Positions 8,551 through 16,724 are shown, numbered from the stretch's first letter. The stretch: 64,000 nt of DNA from Virgibacillus sp. NKC19-16 (GCF_021560035.1 NZ_CP074373.1:492001-556000); one strand, 5' to 3'. The notes: generated by a model from the letters alone, not told the origin. Numbers and translations: made by a program.

Positions 8551-9943
8551 TATGGTTCACCTCCATAAGCGATTTTGCTTTCTGTAATGTCTCTGCAAAT
8601 TCCTTCTCAGGTACCGAGTCATAAACGACGCCGGCACCAGTTTGTAAATATGCTCGGGTGTCTTTAATAACAAGTGAGCGGATCGCCAGGGCTATATTGA
8701 CATCCTGATTAAAGTTGATATAACCAATTCCGCCAGCGTAAGCACCGCGTTTCTTTTCCTCCAGTTCATTAATAATCTGCATCGCCCGTATTTTCGGTGC
8801 GCCTGAGACAGTTCCTGCCGGCAAGCAGGCAATCAGGGCATTTACACCTGTGAAATCGTTCTTTAATTTTCCGTGTACTTCTGAAACAATGTGCATAACA
8901 TGTTGATATTTTTCTATTTTCATATAAGTTGGAAGCTCGATGCTGCCAATTTCACAAACCCGCCCCAGATCATTTCTGCTTAAGTCTACCAACATTCGGT
9001 GCTCCGCTATTTCTTTTTCATCTGAGAGGAGGGCCTCCATCAGTGCCTCGTCTTCAGCAGCTGTTTTCCCGCGAGGTCTGGTCCCGGCAATTGGATTTGT
9101 CACCACTTCATTCCCTGTTGTTTGAATGAGACTCTCCGGCGAGGCTCCCAATACGAGATAATCCTCAAAATCGATGTAAAACATATAAGGAGAAGGATTA
9201 GCTTTTCTAAGCTTCCGGTAAAAAGAAAAGGGATCTCCGTCAATAGCTGCCTTCATCCGCTGTGATAAAACGACTTGAAAAATATCACCTTCATGAATAT
9301 GCTTTTTAGCAATTTCTACTTTTTCCTTAAATTGTTTTTCCGTTATTTCGGGCTGAAACTGTACATTGCTGATTTCATCTTCTATTGTATCTGCATATGC
9401 GGTGAGCGTATGTTGCAGATCTTGCAGCCGATTATCAAGTTCAGCTTCTGGCCTGTGGTCGGGATTCATGGCAATTAAATAAACGATTTCCTTCGTGTGA
9501 TCAAACACAATGACATTTTTATAAACCATCAAATGAATGTCAGGCATATTTAGTTCATCTGGTAAGTCCTCACCGATATTTTCAAATTGCCTGATCGCGT
9601 CATAACCGATATATCCGATAGCTCCACCATAAAAAGGGAGGGGGAGGTCTATGTCGATTTTGGGTAGTTGTTCTTGGATATACAATAAAGCATTTTGATT
9701 CATGGTTTCAGTTGTGCCTTTTTCATGTTTGATATCTGTTGTCATGTCTCCTAGACCGATGATTTCCTGGTAAGGGTCTGACCCTATAAAGGAATACTTG
9801 CCTTTTTTCTCATGTTGGAAGGAGCTTTCTAATAGAAACTTCTTCTCTCCGGATAACTTTTTGAAAATCCCTATCGGTGTTAACGTGTCAGCATTTTGTT
9901 TAATAAACTTATAGGGAACTGTCTTTGGATTAGTAGCTTTCAT
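8531..9943 (-). CDS. trpE: Anthranilate synthase component I
   Basis: A chorismate-utilising enzyme of about 470 residues making anthranilate with TrpG. It has the chorismate-binding core motifs GDIFQVVLSQRMKA, PSPYMFYIDF, NPIAGTRPRGKT, EHRMLVDLSRNDLGRV and GTVSGAPKIRAMQII. The N-terminal LLESSFQHEKKGKYSFIG region corresponds to the tryptophan feedback site (LLES). The frame is open to 9991, but GAAAGGG fits ATG 9943 at 9 bases. It is the first gene of the operon, preceded by two T-boxes. Confidence 0.96.
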   Translation of the reverse strand: MKATNPKTVPYKFIKQNADTLTPIGIFKKLSGEKKFLLESSFQHEKKGKYSFIGSDPYQEIIGLGDMTTDIKHEKGTTETMNQNALLYIQEQLPKIDIDLPLPFYGGAIGYIGYDAIRQFENIGEDLPDELNMPDIHLMVYKNVIVFDHTKEIVYLIAMNPDHRPEAELDNRLQDLQHTLTAYADTIEDEISNVQFQPEITEKQFKEKVEIAKKHIHEGDIFQVVLSQRMKAAIDGDPFSFYRKLRKANPSPYMFYIDFEDYLVLGASPESLIQTTGNEVVTNPIAGTRPRGKTAAEDEALMEALLSDEKEIAEHRMLVDLSRNDLGRVCEIGSIELPTYMKIEKYQHVMHIVSEVHGKLKNDFTGVNALIACLPAGTVSGAPKIRAMQIINELEEKKRGAYAGGIGYINFNQDVNIALAIRSLVIKDTRAYLQTGAGVVYDSVPEKEFAETLQKAKSLMEVNHIDLVNG

Positions 9944-9970
9944 CAATTCCATCCCTTTCTTTCGTGGAAT

Positions 9971-10299
9971 AAAAAAGTCCTCTATAAACACATGACGTCA
10001 TGTGTTTATAGAGGACGATTGTGACCGCGGTGCCACCTCTGTTGAAAAGAAATGCTTTTCATCTTGTTCGGATACGGGACGATTCAAACGCTGGTAGTAT
10101 TTTTCTAAAGTCCGATACCCTATCCGTATAACGGCGGAGCTCCGTGTTTCCCTACGTAAACGGTTCAGGAAATCTCTCATAAGTCCATTCAGCATCATTC
10201 GCGTACTGGAATCCCACCTGCACCAGCTCTCTGTAACACGTAAATGTATGCTTACTACTCTTATTCAACGATTTATTTGTATAAAATTTTTCCATGAAT
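9971..10299 (-). promoter_or_regulatory. Tryptophan T-box riboswitch 2 (proximal to trpE)
   Basis: The minus strand shows AGAGAGCTGGTG of stem I, a specifier loop with GAA-TGG-AC (Trp codon at 10187-10185) and the T-box antiterminator core GGTGGCACCGCGG at 10037-10025. A terminator follows, a 40-base perfect palindrome (9977-10016, arms of 20 nt), then six T residues. Uncharged tRNA-Trp should stabilise the antiterminator and allow trpE transcription. Confidence 0.93.
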
Positions 10300-10301
10300 A
10301 C

Positions 10302-10580
10302 AAAAAGGCCCCTCATCCAAAAAAGGACGGGGGACCGTGGTACCACCTTTATTAGCTGAAAAACAGCTCACTTTAGCAATATCAAGCAAATTTGCTTCAT
10401 ATTCGTCTCTTATAACGATGAGACTTGATCGCCAAAGCCTACTGCAATTACGGTTCGGTTTGGAAGCTCAGAAGCCCATTCATCTACCCAAATCACACTG
10501 GTTCACACCAACCACCAGCTCTCTAATGTGTTCACATAGATTACTATCTTCTTCAACGCTGTCGTTCGTTTAAGTTATTA
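10302..10580 (-). promoter_or_regulatory. Tryptophan T-box riboswitch 1 (promoter-proximal)
   Basis: The minus strand has AGAGAGCTGGTGGTTGGTG of stem I, a specifier loop GAA-TGG-GC (codon at 10478-10476) and the T-box core GGTGGTACCACGG at 10347-10335. The terminator is GGTCCCCCGTCC paired with GGATGAGGGGCC plus five T residues (10302-10336). It precedes a second complete T-box, so two tRNA-Trp checkpoints act in series. Confidence 0.93.
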
Positions 10581-10586
10581 AAAATA

Positions 10587-10615
10587 ATGATAGGGGAGAT
10601 TGGATGAAAAGTCAA
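10587..10615 (-). promoter_or_regulatory. Sigma-A promoter of the trp operon
   Basis: TTGACT (10615-10610) and TATCAT (10592-10587) are separated by 17 bp on the minus strand, placing the start near 10580, just ahead of T-box 1. Confidence 0.75.
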
Positions 10616-10722
10616 GTGCTTTTTCGAAAAAAATTGTGGTTATTTTTTGGATTTCATTTCTACATACAAGCTGATTTATGCTATTTTAAGTATATAGCTT
10701 TTTTAGGAAGGATGTCTGTGGT

Positions 10723-11826
10723 ATGGGTAAGACAAAAGTTGGGATTATATTCGGTGGAAAGTCAGCTGAGCATGAAGTTTCGCTGCAGTCTGCTAAAAAT
10801 ATTGTGGAAGCAATTGATAAGGATAAATATGAAATTGTATTAATTGGAATTGATAAAGAAGGAAAATGGCATTTGAATGACCAATCTTCCTATTTACTAA
10901 ATGCTGAAGACCCGAAGCTTATTCAGTTAAATAAATCGAATGATACGATCGCGCTCGTCCCTGGGGAATCTGCTAATCAATTAATTCATGCCGCCGAGGC
11001 GCTGAGGCTGGATCAACTGGACGTCGTATTTCCGATTGTCCATGGAACATTGGGAGAAGACGGAAGTTTGCAGGGAATGCTCCGCATAGCGAATATTCCC
11101 TTTGTAGGCGCGAGTGTTCTAGGTTCATCCATCAGCATGGATAAAGATATTGCAAAACGGCTGTTAAAAGAAGCCGGCATAAATGTAGCAAAAGGGTTTG
11201 CGTATACAAGGGCAAAAAGGAATCTTATAAACTATGAGGAAGCAGCAGCTTACTTAGGTACACCGATGTTTATTAAACCTGCAAATCAAGGCTCATCAGT
11301 CGGAGTAAGCAAGGTATTTACAAAAGAAGAATTTGAGGAAGGTATCGCGTCCGCTTTTCATTATGACCATAAAGTTATAGTTGAGGAGAGTCTTGTGGGC
11401 CGTGAAATTGAATGCTCCGTATTAGGAAATACTGATCCAAAGGCATCGAGTCTAGGAGAAATACTTCCACAAACTGAATTCTACTCATATGAGTCTAAAT
11501 ATATTGATGAAAAGGGTGCTGACCTAGCGATCCCGGCAGATGTATCAAACGAAGTAACGAAGCGGATGCAAGAAGTTGCCGTTCGTGCATTCGAAACCCT
11601 CCAATGTGAGGGCTTGGCCCGGGTCGACTTTTTCTTGACAGATGATAGAGAGATCTACGTGAATGAAGTAAACACACTCCCAGGATTCACGAAAATCAGC
11701 ATGTATCCAAAATTATGGGAAATAAGCGGTATTCCATACTCGGAATTAATTAGTGAATTAATCGAGCTGGCAATTGAACGTCAGCAAAATGACAGTAAGC
11801 TAAAGAGCACGGTCTGGGCTGATTAA
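10723..11826 (+). CDS. ddl: D-alanine--D-alanine ligase
   Basis: A 367-residue ATP-grasp enzyme making the D-Ala-D-Ala dipeptide of peptidoglycan precursors. GGKSAEHEVSLQSA at the N terminus, FPIVHGTLGEDGSLQG, KPANQGSSVGV, EIECSVLG and the metal-binding EVNTLPGFT are all conserved. A Tyr in EFYSYESKY suits D-Ala rather than D-lactate as second substrate. AGGAAGG lies 11 bases before ATG. It is a single gene between the divergent trp leader and its own terminator. Confidence 0.97.
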   Translation: MGKTKVGIIFGGKSAEHEVSLQSAKNIVEAIDKDKYEIVLIGIDKEGKWHLNDQSSYLLNAEDPKLIQLNKSNDTIALVPGESANQLIHAAEALRLDQLDVVFPIVHGTLGEDGSLQGMLRIANIPFVGASVLGSSISMDKDIAKRLLKEAGINVAKGFAYTRAKRNLINYEEAAAYLGTPMFIKPANQGSSVGVSKVFTKEEFEEGIASAFHYDHKVIVEESLVGREIECSVLGNTDPKASSLGEILPQTEFYSYESKYIDEKGADLAIPADVSNEVTKRMQEVAVRAFETLQCEGLARVDFFLTDDREIYVNEVNTLPGFTKISMYPKLWEISGIPYSELISELIELAIERQQNDSKLKSTVWAD

Positions 11827-11873
11827 AAAGAACACCGAATGTGAGAATAGGTCACATTCGGTGTTCTTTTTTT
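11825..11873. terminator. Bidirectional terminator between ddl and nitroreductase gene
   Basis: A 20-bp stem (AAAAAGAACACCGAATGTGA paired with its complement at 11852-11871) with T- and A-runs at the ends. It touches the stop codon of the convergent nitroreductase gene. Confidence 0.9.
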
Positions 11874-12432
11874 ACCCTTCATAACGGGTAAATTTATCTG
11901 CAACTTCTGCTCTGGATTTTTTTAATGGCTTTTTGTCAAAATAGCCGAGATGGACGAAACCAACGATTTTTTCGTTATGAGCGACGTTTAATATTTCCTT
12001 TACATTTGGATCATAAATATGCGGGTTTGTTTTCCAAACGACTCCGAGCTGTTTTTCCCATGCTAGCAGCCAAAAGTTCTGGATCATGGCCGCCGTTGCT
12101 CCAAAGTTTTCATCCCATGTTTTTTGTTTTTCAGGCTCTTCCATGACGACCACTAGAATGGCATTTGGTTCATTCAGGTAGTCTTCACGGTCTTGCTGTC
12201 TTTCTTCAGGGTATGTTGCAGCAACTTTTTTCGCAAAGTTTGCGGATTGACCCGGTCCGACAAAAATAAATCGCCAGGGTTGGCGCATTCCATGTGTTGG
12301 CGCCCAAATTGCATCATCCAATAGCTCCCGAACTGCCTCTTCGGTAACTTCTTTATCATTATAATTCTTTTTCACCGCACGTCGTTCGCGGATAATTTGA
12401 GCTAACTCCGATCGCTGTTTTGTTTGATTCAT
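11872..12432 (-). CDS. Nitroreductase family protein (YdjA-like)
   Basis: A 186-residue FMN-dependent oxidoreductase of the small single-domain nitroreductase group. The FMN phosphate contact RERRAVKKNYND (residues about 16-27), APTHGMRQPWRFIFV with the flavin-binding core, and the C-terminal VGFVHLGYFDKKP are present. Such proteins reduce nitro compounds or quinones with NAD(P)H; the natural substrate is unknown. GGAGGGGG lies upstream of ATG. Confidence 0.85.
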   Translation of the reverse strand: MNQTKQRSELAQIIRERRAVKKNYNDKEVTEEAVRELLDDAIWAPTHGMRQPWRFIFVGPGQSANFAKKVAATYPEERQQDREDYLNEPNAILVVVMEEPEKQKTWDENFGATAAMIQNFWLLAWEKQLGVVWKTNPHIYDPNVKEILNVAHNEKIVGFVHLGYFDKKPLKKSRAEVADKFTRYEG

Positions 12433-12571
12433 CTGCTTAGCCCCCTCCTGAAAAATGATCTATATCCACATAATTGATAATTATTATCAGTTAATTGAAT
12501 TGTAGCTGATGGGGCATGGAAATGCAAATTGATACCGGTTAAGAGGGCTGGAACGAAAAGAATCTTCAAAT

Positions 12572-12697
12572 CGGGAGGGATTGACTCGAAAACGGGAGAG
12601 ATACATTTAATTCGGGAGAGAGCACGTTCGAACCGGGAGAGCAGGCGTCCAAAACGGGAGACAGCACATCCAAATCGGGAGAGAGCAACGAATCCCG
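12572..12697. repeat. Degenerate tandem array, 21-nt period, core CGGGAGAG
   Basis: Six units begin at 12572, 12593, 12613, 12634, 12655 and 12676, that is, steps of 21, 20, 21, 21 and 21. The first 8 bases (CGGGAGAG or close) are conserved while the other 13 vary. Further decayed CGG-rich units continue to about 12780. The array fills most of the 570-bp gap between the divergent nitroreductase and EIIC-like genes. It is not CRISPR: there are no long conserved repeats or uniform spacers. Open frames across it are by-products of the 3n period. Confidence 0.85.
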
Positions 12698-12967
12698 AAC
12701 TCGAAACATCCGCTCGAATGATACCGGAGGCCCATGAGGTTGAACATCGCCCGAATGTCCGGAAACATCACCCGGAAGTAAGCACGGCGACACGAGTCCT
12801 GAAATCTGCCATGCGAACCCGCCCCCGGCAGCGTGAGCCCCGAACCCTAACAAACCCCTCCCAAAACCTGTCCCTGAAATAAAATAAAGAAGATTTCACA
12901 AAATCCTTGAAATGTGAAGAAATTAACGTAATAATAAACAGTAACTCAGCACAGATAATACGAAACA

Positions 12968-12983
12968 TGTGAATATATTCACA
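12968..12983. promoter_or_regulatory. Fnr/Rex-like operator upstream of the EIIC-like gene
   Basis: TGTGAATATATTCACA is a perfect 16-bp palindrome ending 4 bases before the SD of the gene at 13001. It fits both TGTGA-N6-TCACA (Fnr) and the core of the Rex box. Its position close to the start codon suggests repression rather than activation, since likely -35/-10 elements (TTGAAA 12907, TAATAA 12929) lie upstream. Confidence 0.55.
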
Positions 12984-13000
12984 AAATAGGAGAGAGAGTC

Positions 13001-14020
13001 ATGAGAAACGTTTTACAAAGAAAAGGTGTAACACTTTCGATCAGAGAGTATCTGATCACAGCTTTAAGCTATATGGCATTGGGGCTATTTTCATCTCTAA
13101 TCATTGGACTTATTATTAAAACGATCGGGGAGCAGGTGGCGTTTTTAGCGTTTTTTGTTGAAATGGGCGAGTTTGCTATGGATACAACTGTTATGGGGGG
13201 TGCTATTGGGGTAGCAATAGCTTATGGGTTAAAAGCGCCACCCTTGGTATTATTTTCGGCGTTATTTGCAGGGGCATTTGGGGCTGAATTAGGTGGGCCT
13301 GCTGGGAGTTATGTCACCGCATTATTTGCGACGGAAATTGGAAAATTAGTGTATAAGGAAACACGTGTAGACATTATCGTTACCCCATTTGTGACGATAT
13401 TCGTAGGTTTTGCAGTAGGGAAGTTTATTGGACCGCCGATTAACTCATTTATGGTCGGCTTTGGTGAGGTGATTAACTGGTCAACAGCACAACAACCATT
13501 CATCATGGGCATTTTAGTAGCCGTGCTTATGGGCCTGGCATTAACAGCACCGATATCCGCGTTGGCTATTTCTATGATGTTATCACTAGACGGACTTGCA
13601 GCCGGTGCAGCGACTATTGGATGCGCTGCCCAAATGATGGGATTTGCTGTATCGAGTTACCGGGATAACAGATTTGGAGGATTTTTAGCACAAGGAATAG
13701 GAACATCGATGCTGCAGGTCGCAAATATCCTAAAAAAACCTATCATCATACTTCCACCAACTATTGCTGGGGCTGTTTTGGCACCATTTGCTACGGTCTG
13801 GTTAGGGTTAACAAATAACGCATCAGGTGCAGGTATGGGGACGAGTGGTTTAGTAGGACAGATTATGACATTTGAATCCATGGGCTTTTCGATGAACATA
13901 TTCTGGAGTGTTCTTATTTTACATGTTATTGCTCCGGCCATTATCAGCTTGGCAATTTCCGAATGGTTTAGGAAGAAAGGTTGGATCAAGGAAGGAGACA
14001 TGAAGATAAAGTATGAATAA
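13001..14020 (+). CDS. PTS_EIIC_2-like integral membrane protein
   Basis: A 339-residue protein with about nine hydrophobic helices rich in Gly and Ala, resembling the EIIC-like family found as stand-alone membrane proteins in Firmicutes. No EIIA or EIIB partner is encoded nearby, so phosphotransferase-coupled transport is not demonstrated. AGGAGAGAGAG lies 3-13 bases before ATG. A perfect TGTGA-N6-TCACA palindrome is just upstream, suggesting redox or oxygen control. The transported substrate is unknown. Confidence 0.7.
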   Translation: MRNVLQRKGVTLSIREYLITALSYMALGLFSSLIIGLIIKTIGEQVAFLAFFVEMGEFAMDTTVMGGAIGVAIAYGLKAPPLVLFSALFAGAFGAELGGPAGSYVTALFATEIGKLVYKETRVDIIVTPFVTIFVGFAVGKFIGPPINSFMVGFGEVINWSTAQQPFIMGILVAVLMGLALTAPISALAISMMLSLDGLAAGAATIGCAAQMMGFAVSSYRDNRFGGFLAQGIGTSMLQVANILKKPIIILPPTIAGAVLAPFATVWLGLTNNASGAGMGTSGLVGQIMTFESMGFSMNIFWSVLILHVIAPAIISLAISEWFRKKGWIKEGDMKIKYE

Positions 14021-14024
14021 GCAC

Positions 14025-14067
14025 TGTGATAAGGGTCACAATTGCATAGAGTAAACTAGCATATAAT
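14025..14067 (+). promoter_or_regulatory. Fnr-like site with correctly spaced -10 (phosphoesterase promoter)
   Basis: TGTGATAAGGGTCACA occupies 14025-14040 and TATAAT 14062-14067. The site centre (14032.5) is 29.5 bp before the -10, so it would sit at -41.5 from the expected start, the class II activator position used by Fnr/Crp. No good -35 is present (TTGCAT only 14 bp away), as expected for an activator-dependent promoter. Confidence 0.6.
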
Positions 14068-14147
14068 GAAATAGTATATTTACTGTTTCGCAAAATAATA
14101 GTACAATTTTGTGAAAAGGGACTATTTTAATAATGGGGGTTGACAGA

Positions 14148-14852
14148 ATGCGGACTTTTTTTATAAGTGATATTCATGGCAATTTCTGTGTTTTCAAGAA
14201 ATTAATTGATTATGTAAAATTTGATCCATCAAAAGATCATCTTGTAATTGGAGGAGACATGATTAATAGAGGGCCAAGAAGCGCGCATGTATTGCAGTGG
14301 GCGAAGGAACATACTACGAAATATCCTGAAACCATACATATTCTTGCAGGAAATCATGAGGAAATGATGATTTGGTTTATGCACGAGTTATCTCCAATTT
14401 GGATGGAGTTTGGTGGAGATGATACGATTCGAAGTTTTAAAAAGGCCTATGGCGATGAGAATGGCTGGGATGTAGCTGAGCAGTATGCATCTTGGGTAGA
14501 AACATTGCCACTCACGTTTGAAGATGAGCATGCTATCTACACACATGCAGGTATTGATATCTCTGCTGAAAAAGAGAATCAGCCACGTGACATTTTATGG
14601 ATTAATAAAAAAGACCTGAAAGAGATCAATCAACAAGTGTTGACGTCATGGAGTAATGGGAAACGTATTTATCGTGGCCATAATCCTTATTCCGCGGTTC
14701 ATATGGATGGGCAATTTGTACATTGTGATTTGGGAAGTGGAATTTTTGATGAAGATCGCGCTGCACTGGCATTGGTGGAAGTAAACCAGAATCGCTATTT
14801 TCGCTGTACGATGGAGGGGGAAGTTTCCGTGCATGAAATTGAAGGAACCTGA
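14148..14852 (+). CDS. Calcineurin-like metallophosphoesterase
   Basis: About 234 residues with the dimetal phosphoesterase motifs in order: FFISDIHGN (residues 4-12), GGDMINRGP, AGNHEEMM, then HAGID and RGHNPYS. It resembles the PrpE/ApaH type of Ser/Thr phosphatase or dinucleoside tetraphosphatase. ATG 14148 is preferred over 14133 because GGGGG lies 8 bases before it and family sequence begins there. An Fnr-like promoter precedes it. The substrate is not determinable. Confidence 0.85.
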   Translation: MRTFFISDIHGNFCVFKKLIDYVKFDPSKDHLVIGGDMINRGPRSAHVLQWAKEHTTKYPETIHILAGNHEEMMIWFMHELSPIWMEFGGDDTIRSFKKAYGDENGWDVAEQYASWVETLPLTFEDEHAIYTHAGIDISAEKENQPRDILWINKKDLKEINQQVLTSWSNGKRIYRGHNPYSAVHMDGQFVHCDLGSGIFDEDRAALALVEVNQNRYFRCTMEGEVSVHEIEGT

Positions 14853-14888
14853 TGCGTGTCACTAATCTGTTAGAATTAACCTAGGAAA

Positions 14889-14931
14889 TGTGTGGTATAT
14901 CACATCCTCCAATATACATAGGTCGTATGAT
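14889..14931 (+). promoter_or_regulatory. Second Fnr-like site with correctly spaced -10 (DUF2269 gene)
   Basis: TGTGTGGTATATCACA (9 of 10 consensus positions) at 14889-14904 and TATGAT at 14926-14931. The centre-to--10 distance is 29.5 bp, identical to the promoter at 14025, again placing the site at -41.5. Confidence 0.55.
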
Positions 14932-14964
14932 TAATATAGGAAAGATTTTAGGAGGATTGAAACC

Positions 14965-15417
14965 ATGGCATTTTATGAAGTCCTTTTATTTGTTCATATT
15001 TTTTCAGCAATTTTAGGTATGGGTCCTGGATTTGTTATGATTTATGTCGTAACAAGGGCGACAAACATGACCGAATTAAAACATGCCTACAACATTCGAA
15101 ATCGATTGCATATTTTTACAATGGTTGGCGGTACACTGTTGCTTATCACTGGTTTATGGATGGGTTTTATAAATACATATCTATTTACAACAGGATGGTA
15201 TGTGATAAGCCTGACACTGTATTTGATCGCATTAGGATTCGGACCACTGGTTTTATCTCCCAGGTCCAAACCAATTAAGGCATTGTTGAAAGAGCATAAA
15301 GGGGAAGAGATTCCAGCAGAATATTACACGTTATCAAAGAAATTATTCTTTTATGAACGGATTGAGAATGGCCTTTTTTTAATTATAATTGTTTTGATGA
15401 TATTGAAGCCTTTTTAG
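14965..15417 (+). CDS. DUF2269-like integral membrane protein
   Basis: A 150-residue protein with four predicted transmembrane helices (about 1-27, 48-68, 76-97, 128-148). LFVHIFSAILGMGPGFVM opens the protein, with a conserved-looking His in the first helix, a feature seen in DUF2269/CopD-like membrane proteins. AGGAGG is 9 bases before ATG. Its promoter carries a Fnr-like site at the activator position, hinting at a role under low oxygen. Function is unknown. Confidence 0.65.
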   Translation: MAFYEVLLFVHIFSAILGMGPGFVMIYVVTRATNMTELKHAYNIRNRLHIFTMVGGTLLLITGLWMGFINTYLFTTGWYVISLTLYLIALGFGPLVLSPRSKPIKALLKEHKGEEIPAEYYTLSKKLFFYERIENGLFLIIIVLMILKPF

Positions 15418-15508
15418 GCAGTTAAGAAAGTATAAAATATTTCCTTACTGCATAAGTGCAACTAGGGCTGTCACCGAAAGGCTTGGTGACAACCAAGTTT
15501 TCTAAGAA
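15418..15508 (+). repeat. Two-hairpin interspersed repeat, copy A
   Basis: It starts with a hairpin bounded by GCAGT and ACTGC, followed by the invariant ATAAGTGCA, then a second hairpin TGTCACC/GGTGACA, and ends in CCAAGTTTTCTAA. Copies B (36147) and C (63308) share the layout. It lies directly after the DUF2269 gene. A further local stem, AGCACATC/GATGTGCT at 15511-15537, follows only here. Confidence 0.8.
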
Positions 15509-15640
15509 ACAGCACATCTGCATGGAGCGGATGTGCTTATTGGTATGTTTTAAAATATGGCGAAAAAGGAAAAGACCTTGCAAAGGGATATAGAAAATGG
15601 TATAGTCATTTAAATTAATTTTAGAAAGGAGATGATATGT

Positions 15641-16177
15641 ATGAGAAATGTAACACTGGAACAAGTTTTTACACATCCGATTACGCAGAAACACCTAAAG
15701 CGGTCTGGTGTGGCACATGCTATTGCAGTGGCTGAATATGCGTATATATTTGCTAAACGATTTGATGTAAACACTGATGATGCGGTAAAAGCTGCCCTAT
15801 TACATGATGTTGGCCATTACACGTGGTATCGTGATGGACAGTGGGATTATGATCTGTATAAGGAAAATGATATTCATGCGATCAAGGGTGCAAGTCGTGC
15901 TCATAAGCTCTTGATTCGAATTGGGGAAGACCGCCAGAAGGCAAAGGAAATTGCGGTTGCGATTTTACTGCATACCGATTCGTATTTACCGGAAGGCGAG
16001 TTGAAATTAAAGCCATTGCAACAAATTGTCGCACTTGCTGATGAAGCGGATGAAGAAAATGGTGGGAATCATCATTACAAAGTAATCGATGATCACGTGG
16101 CTTTAGAACGCATTCGTACGCTGGATACACTAATTGAACAGGAAGAAAACTCCTCAAATGGCACAAAAATTGTATAA
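15641..16177 (+). CDS. HD-domain phosphohydrolase
   Basis: A 178-residue cytoplasmic protein with a compact HD metal site: SGVAHAIAVAEYA (first His), LLHDVGHYTW (HD pair, about residue 55) and ILLHTDSY (third His), then a final Asp-rich helix. Such proteins hydrolyse nucleotides or related phosphates, and YqeK-type diadenosine tetraphosphatases are the nearest layout. AAAGGAGA is 8 bases before ATG 15641; the frame-open ATG at 15632 overlaps that SD and is rejected. The substrate is unknown. Confidence 0.78.
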   Translation: MRNVTLEQVFTHPITQKHLKRSGVAHAIAVAEYAYIFAKRFDVNTDDAVKAALLHDVGHYTWYRDGQWDYDLYKENDIHAIKGASRAHKLLIRIGEDRQKAKEIAVAILLHTDSYLPEGELKLKPLQQIVALADEADEENGGNHHYKVIDDHVALERIRTLDTLIEQEENSSNGTKIV

Positions 16178-16274
16178 GCCATTTCCTTCTTTCTTAACCT
16201 TCGTTTCATTTTTCCTCATACCTAATCCCTTAAATATGGTAAACTAAAAAGAAACATGTAAGGGGGATATACGG

Positions 16275-16724
16275 ATGAAAACATGGTCCCATGACACAGA
16301 AATAAATGCTCCTATAGAACAAATTTGGAAATTATTTACCGGATCGGTAGAAGATATGAAAAAGATTATGCCTGGTTTAATAGAAAACAAGCCAATCACC
16401 GAAACAAAAAAGGGGGTAGGCAGTGTTCATAGGCAAAAATACCAAGGGGACAAAAATGTACAGGAGTATGAGGTAGAAACCCTGCAATATGTGGACAACC
16501 CTGAACATAAACAGCTAAAAGAAACATTTTCCGAACCGAATACATTTGAAATCACAACAGAATATGAGCTAAAGAAAATCGATGAAAATAAAACCTATTT
16601 TCGCTATACATCAACCAATAAGCCACTAAAATGGATGTTGAAACTGTTGATGAAATTTATAAGCAATAAAGTAGTCGTTCGATTTGTGGATCGTGTAAAA
16701 CGTGTTGCAGAATCGCAGGAGTGA
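16275..16724 (+). CDS. SRPBCC (START-like) family protein
   Basis: A 149-residue protein with the helix-grip pattern: WSHDTEINAPIEQIWKLFTG at the N terminus, a seven-strand central sheet and a long amphipathic C-terminal helix (about 115-147). This fold makes a deep hydrophobic ligand pocket and is found in polyketide cyclase/AHSA1-like proteins. AAGGGGG precedes ATG. Ligand and role cannot be inferred from context. Confidence 0.75.
   Translation: MKTWSHDTEINAPIEQIWKLFTGSVEDMKKIMPGLIENKPITETKKGVGSVHRQKYQGDKNVQEYEVETLQYVDNPEHKQLKETFSEPNTFEITTEYELKKIDENKTYFRYTSTNKPLKWMLKLLMKFISNKVVVRFVDRVKRVAESQE

Noticed and set aside
9998-10346. Minus-strand frames inside the trp leader
   Set aside because: They are translations of the T-box RNAs; no SD and no protein-like composition.
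10604-10843. Plus-strand frame beginning in the trp promoter region
   Set aside because: It overlaps ddl in another frame and its start lies in the divergent trp promoter.
11841-11857. TGTGA...TCACA near the end of ddl as an Fnr site
   Set aside because: The gap is 7 bases and both arms are part of the terminator stem.
12529-12882. Open frame of 117 codons across the CGGGAGAG array
   Set aside because: The 21-nt period keeps all frames open; composition is repetitive Arg/Glu/Ser and no SD is present.
13003-13016. AGAAACGTTTTACA as a CcpA cre site at the EIIC-like gene start
   Set aside because: When aligned to the cre consensus the central CG is out of register.
15422-15694. Minus-strand frame of 90 codons covering repeat copy A
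   Set aside because: It translates the interspersed repeat (TKPFGDSPSCTYAV) and overlaps the HD gene start; copy B gives a similar spurious peptide.
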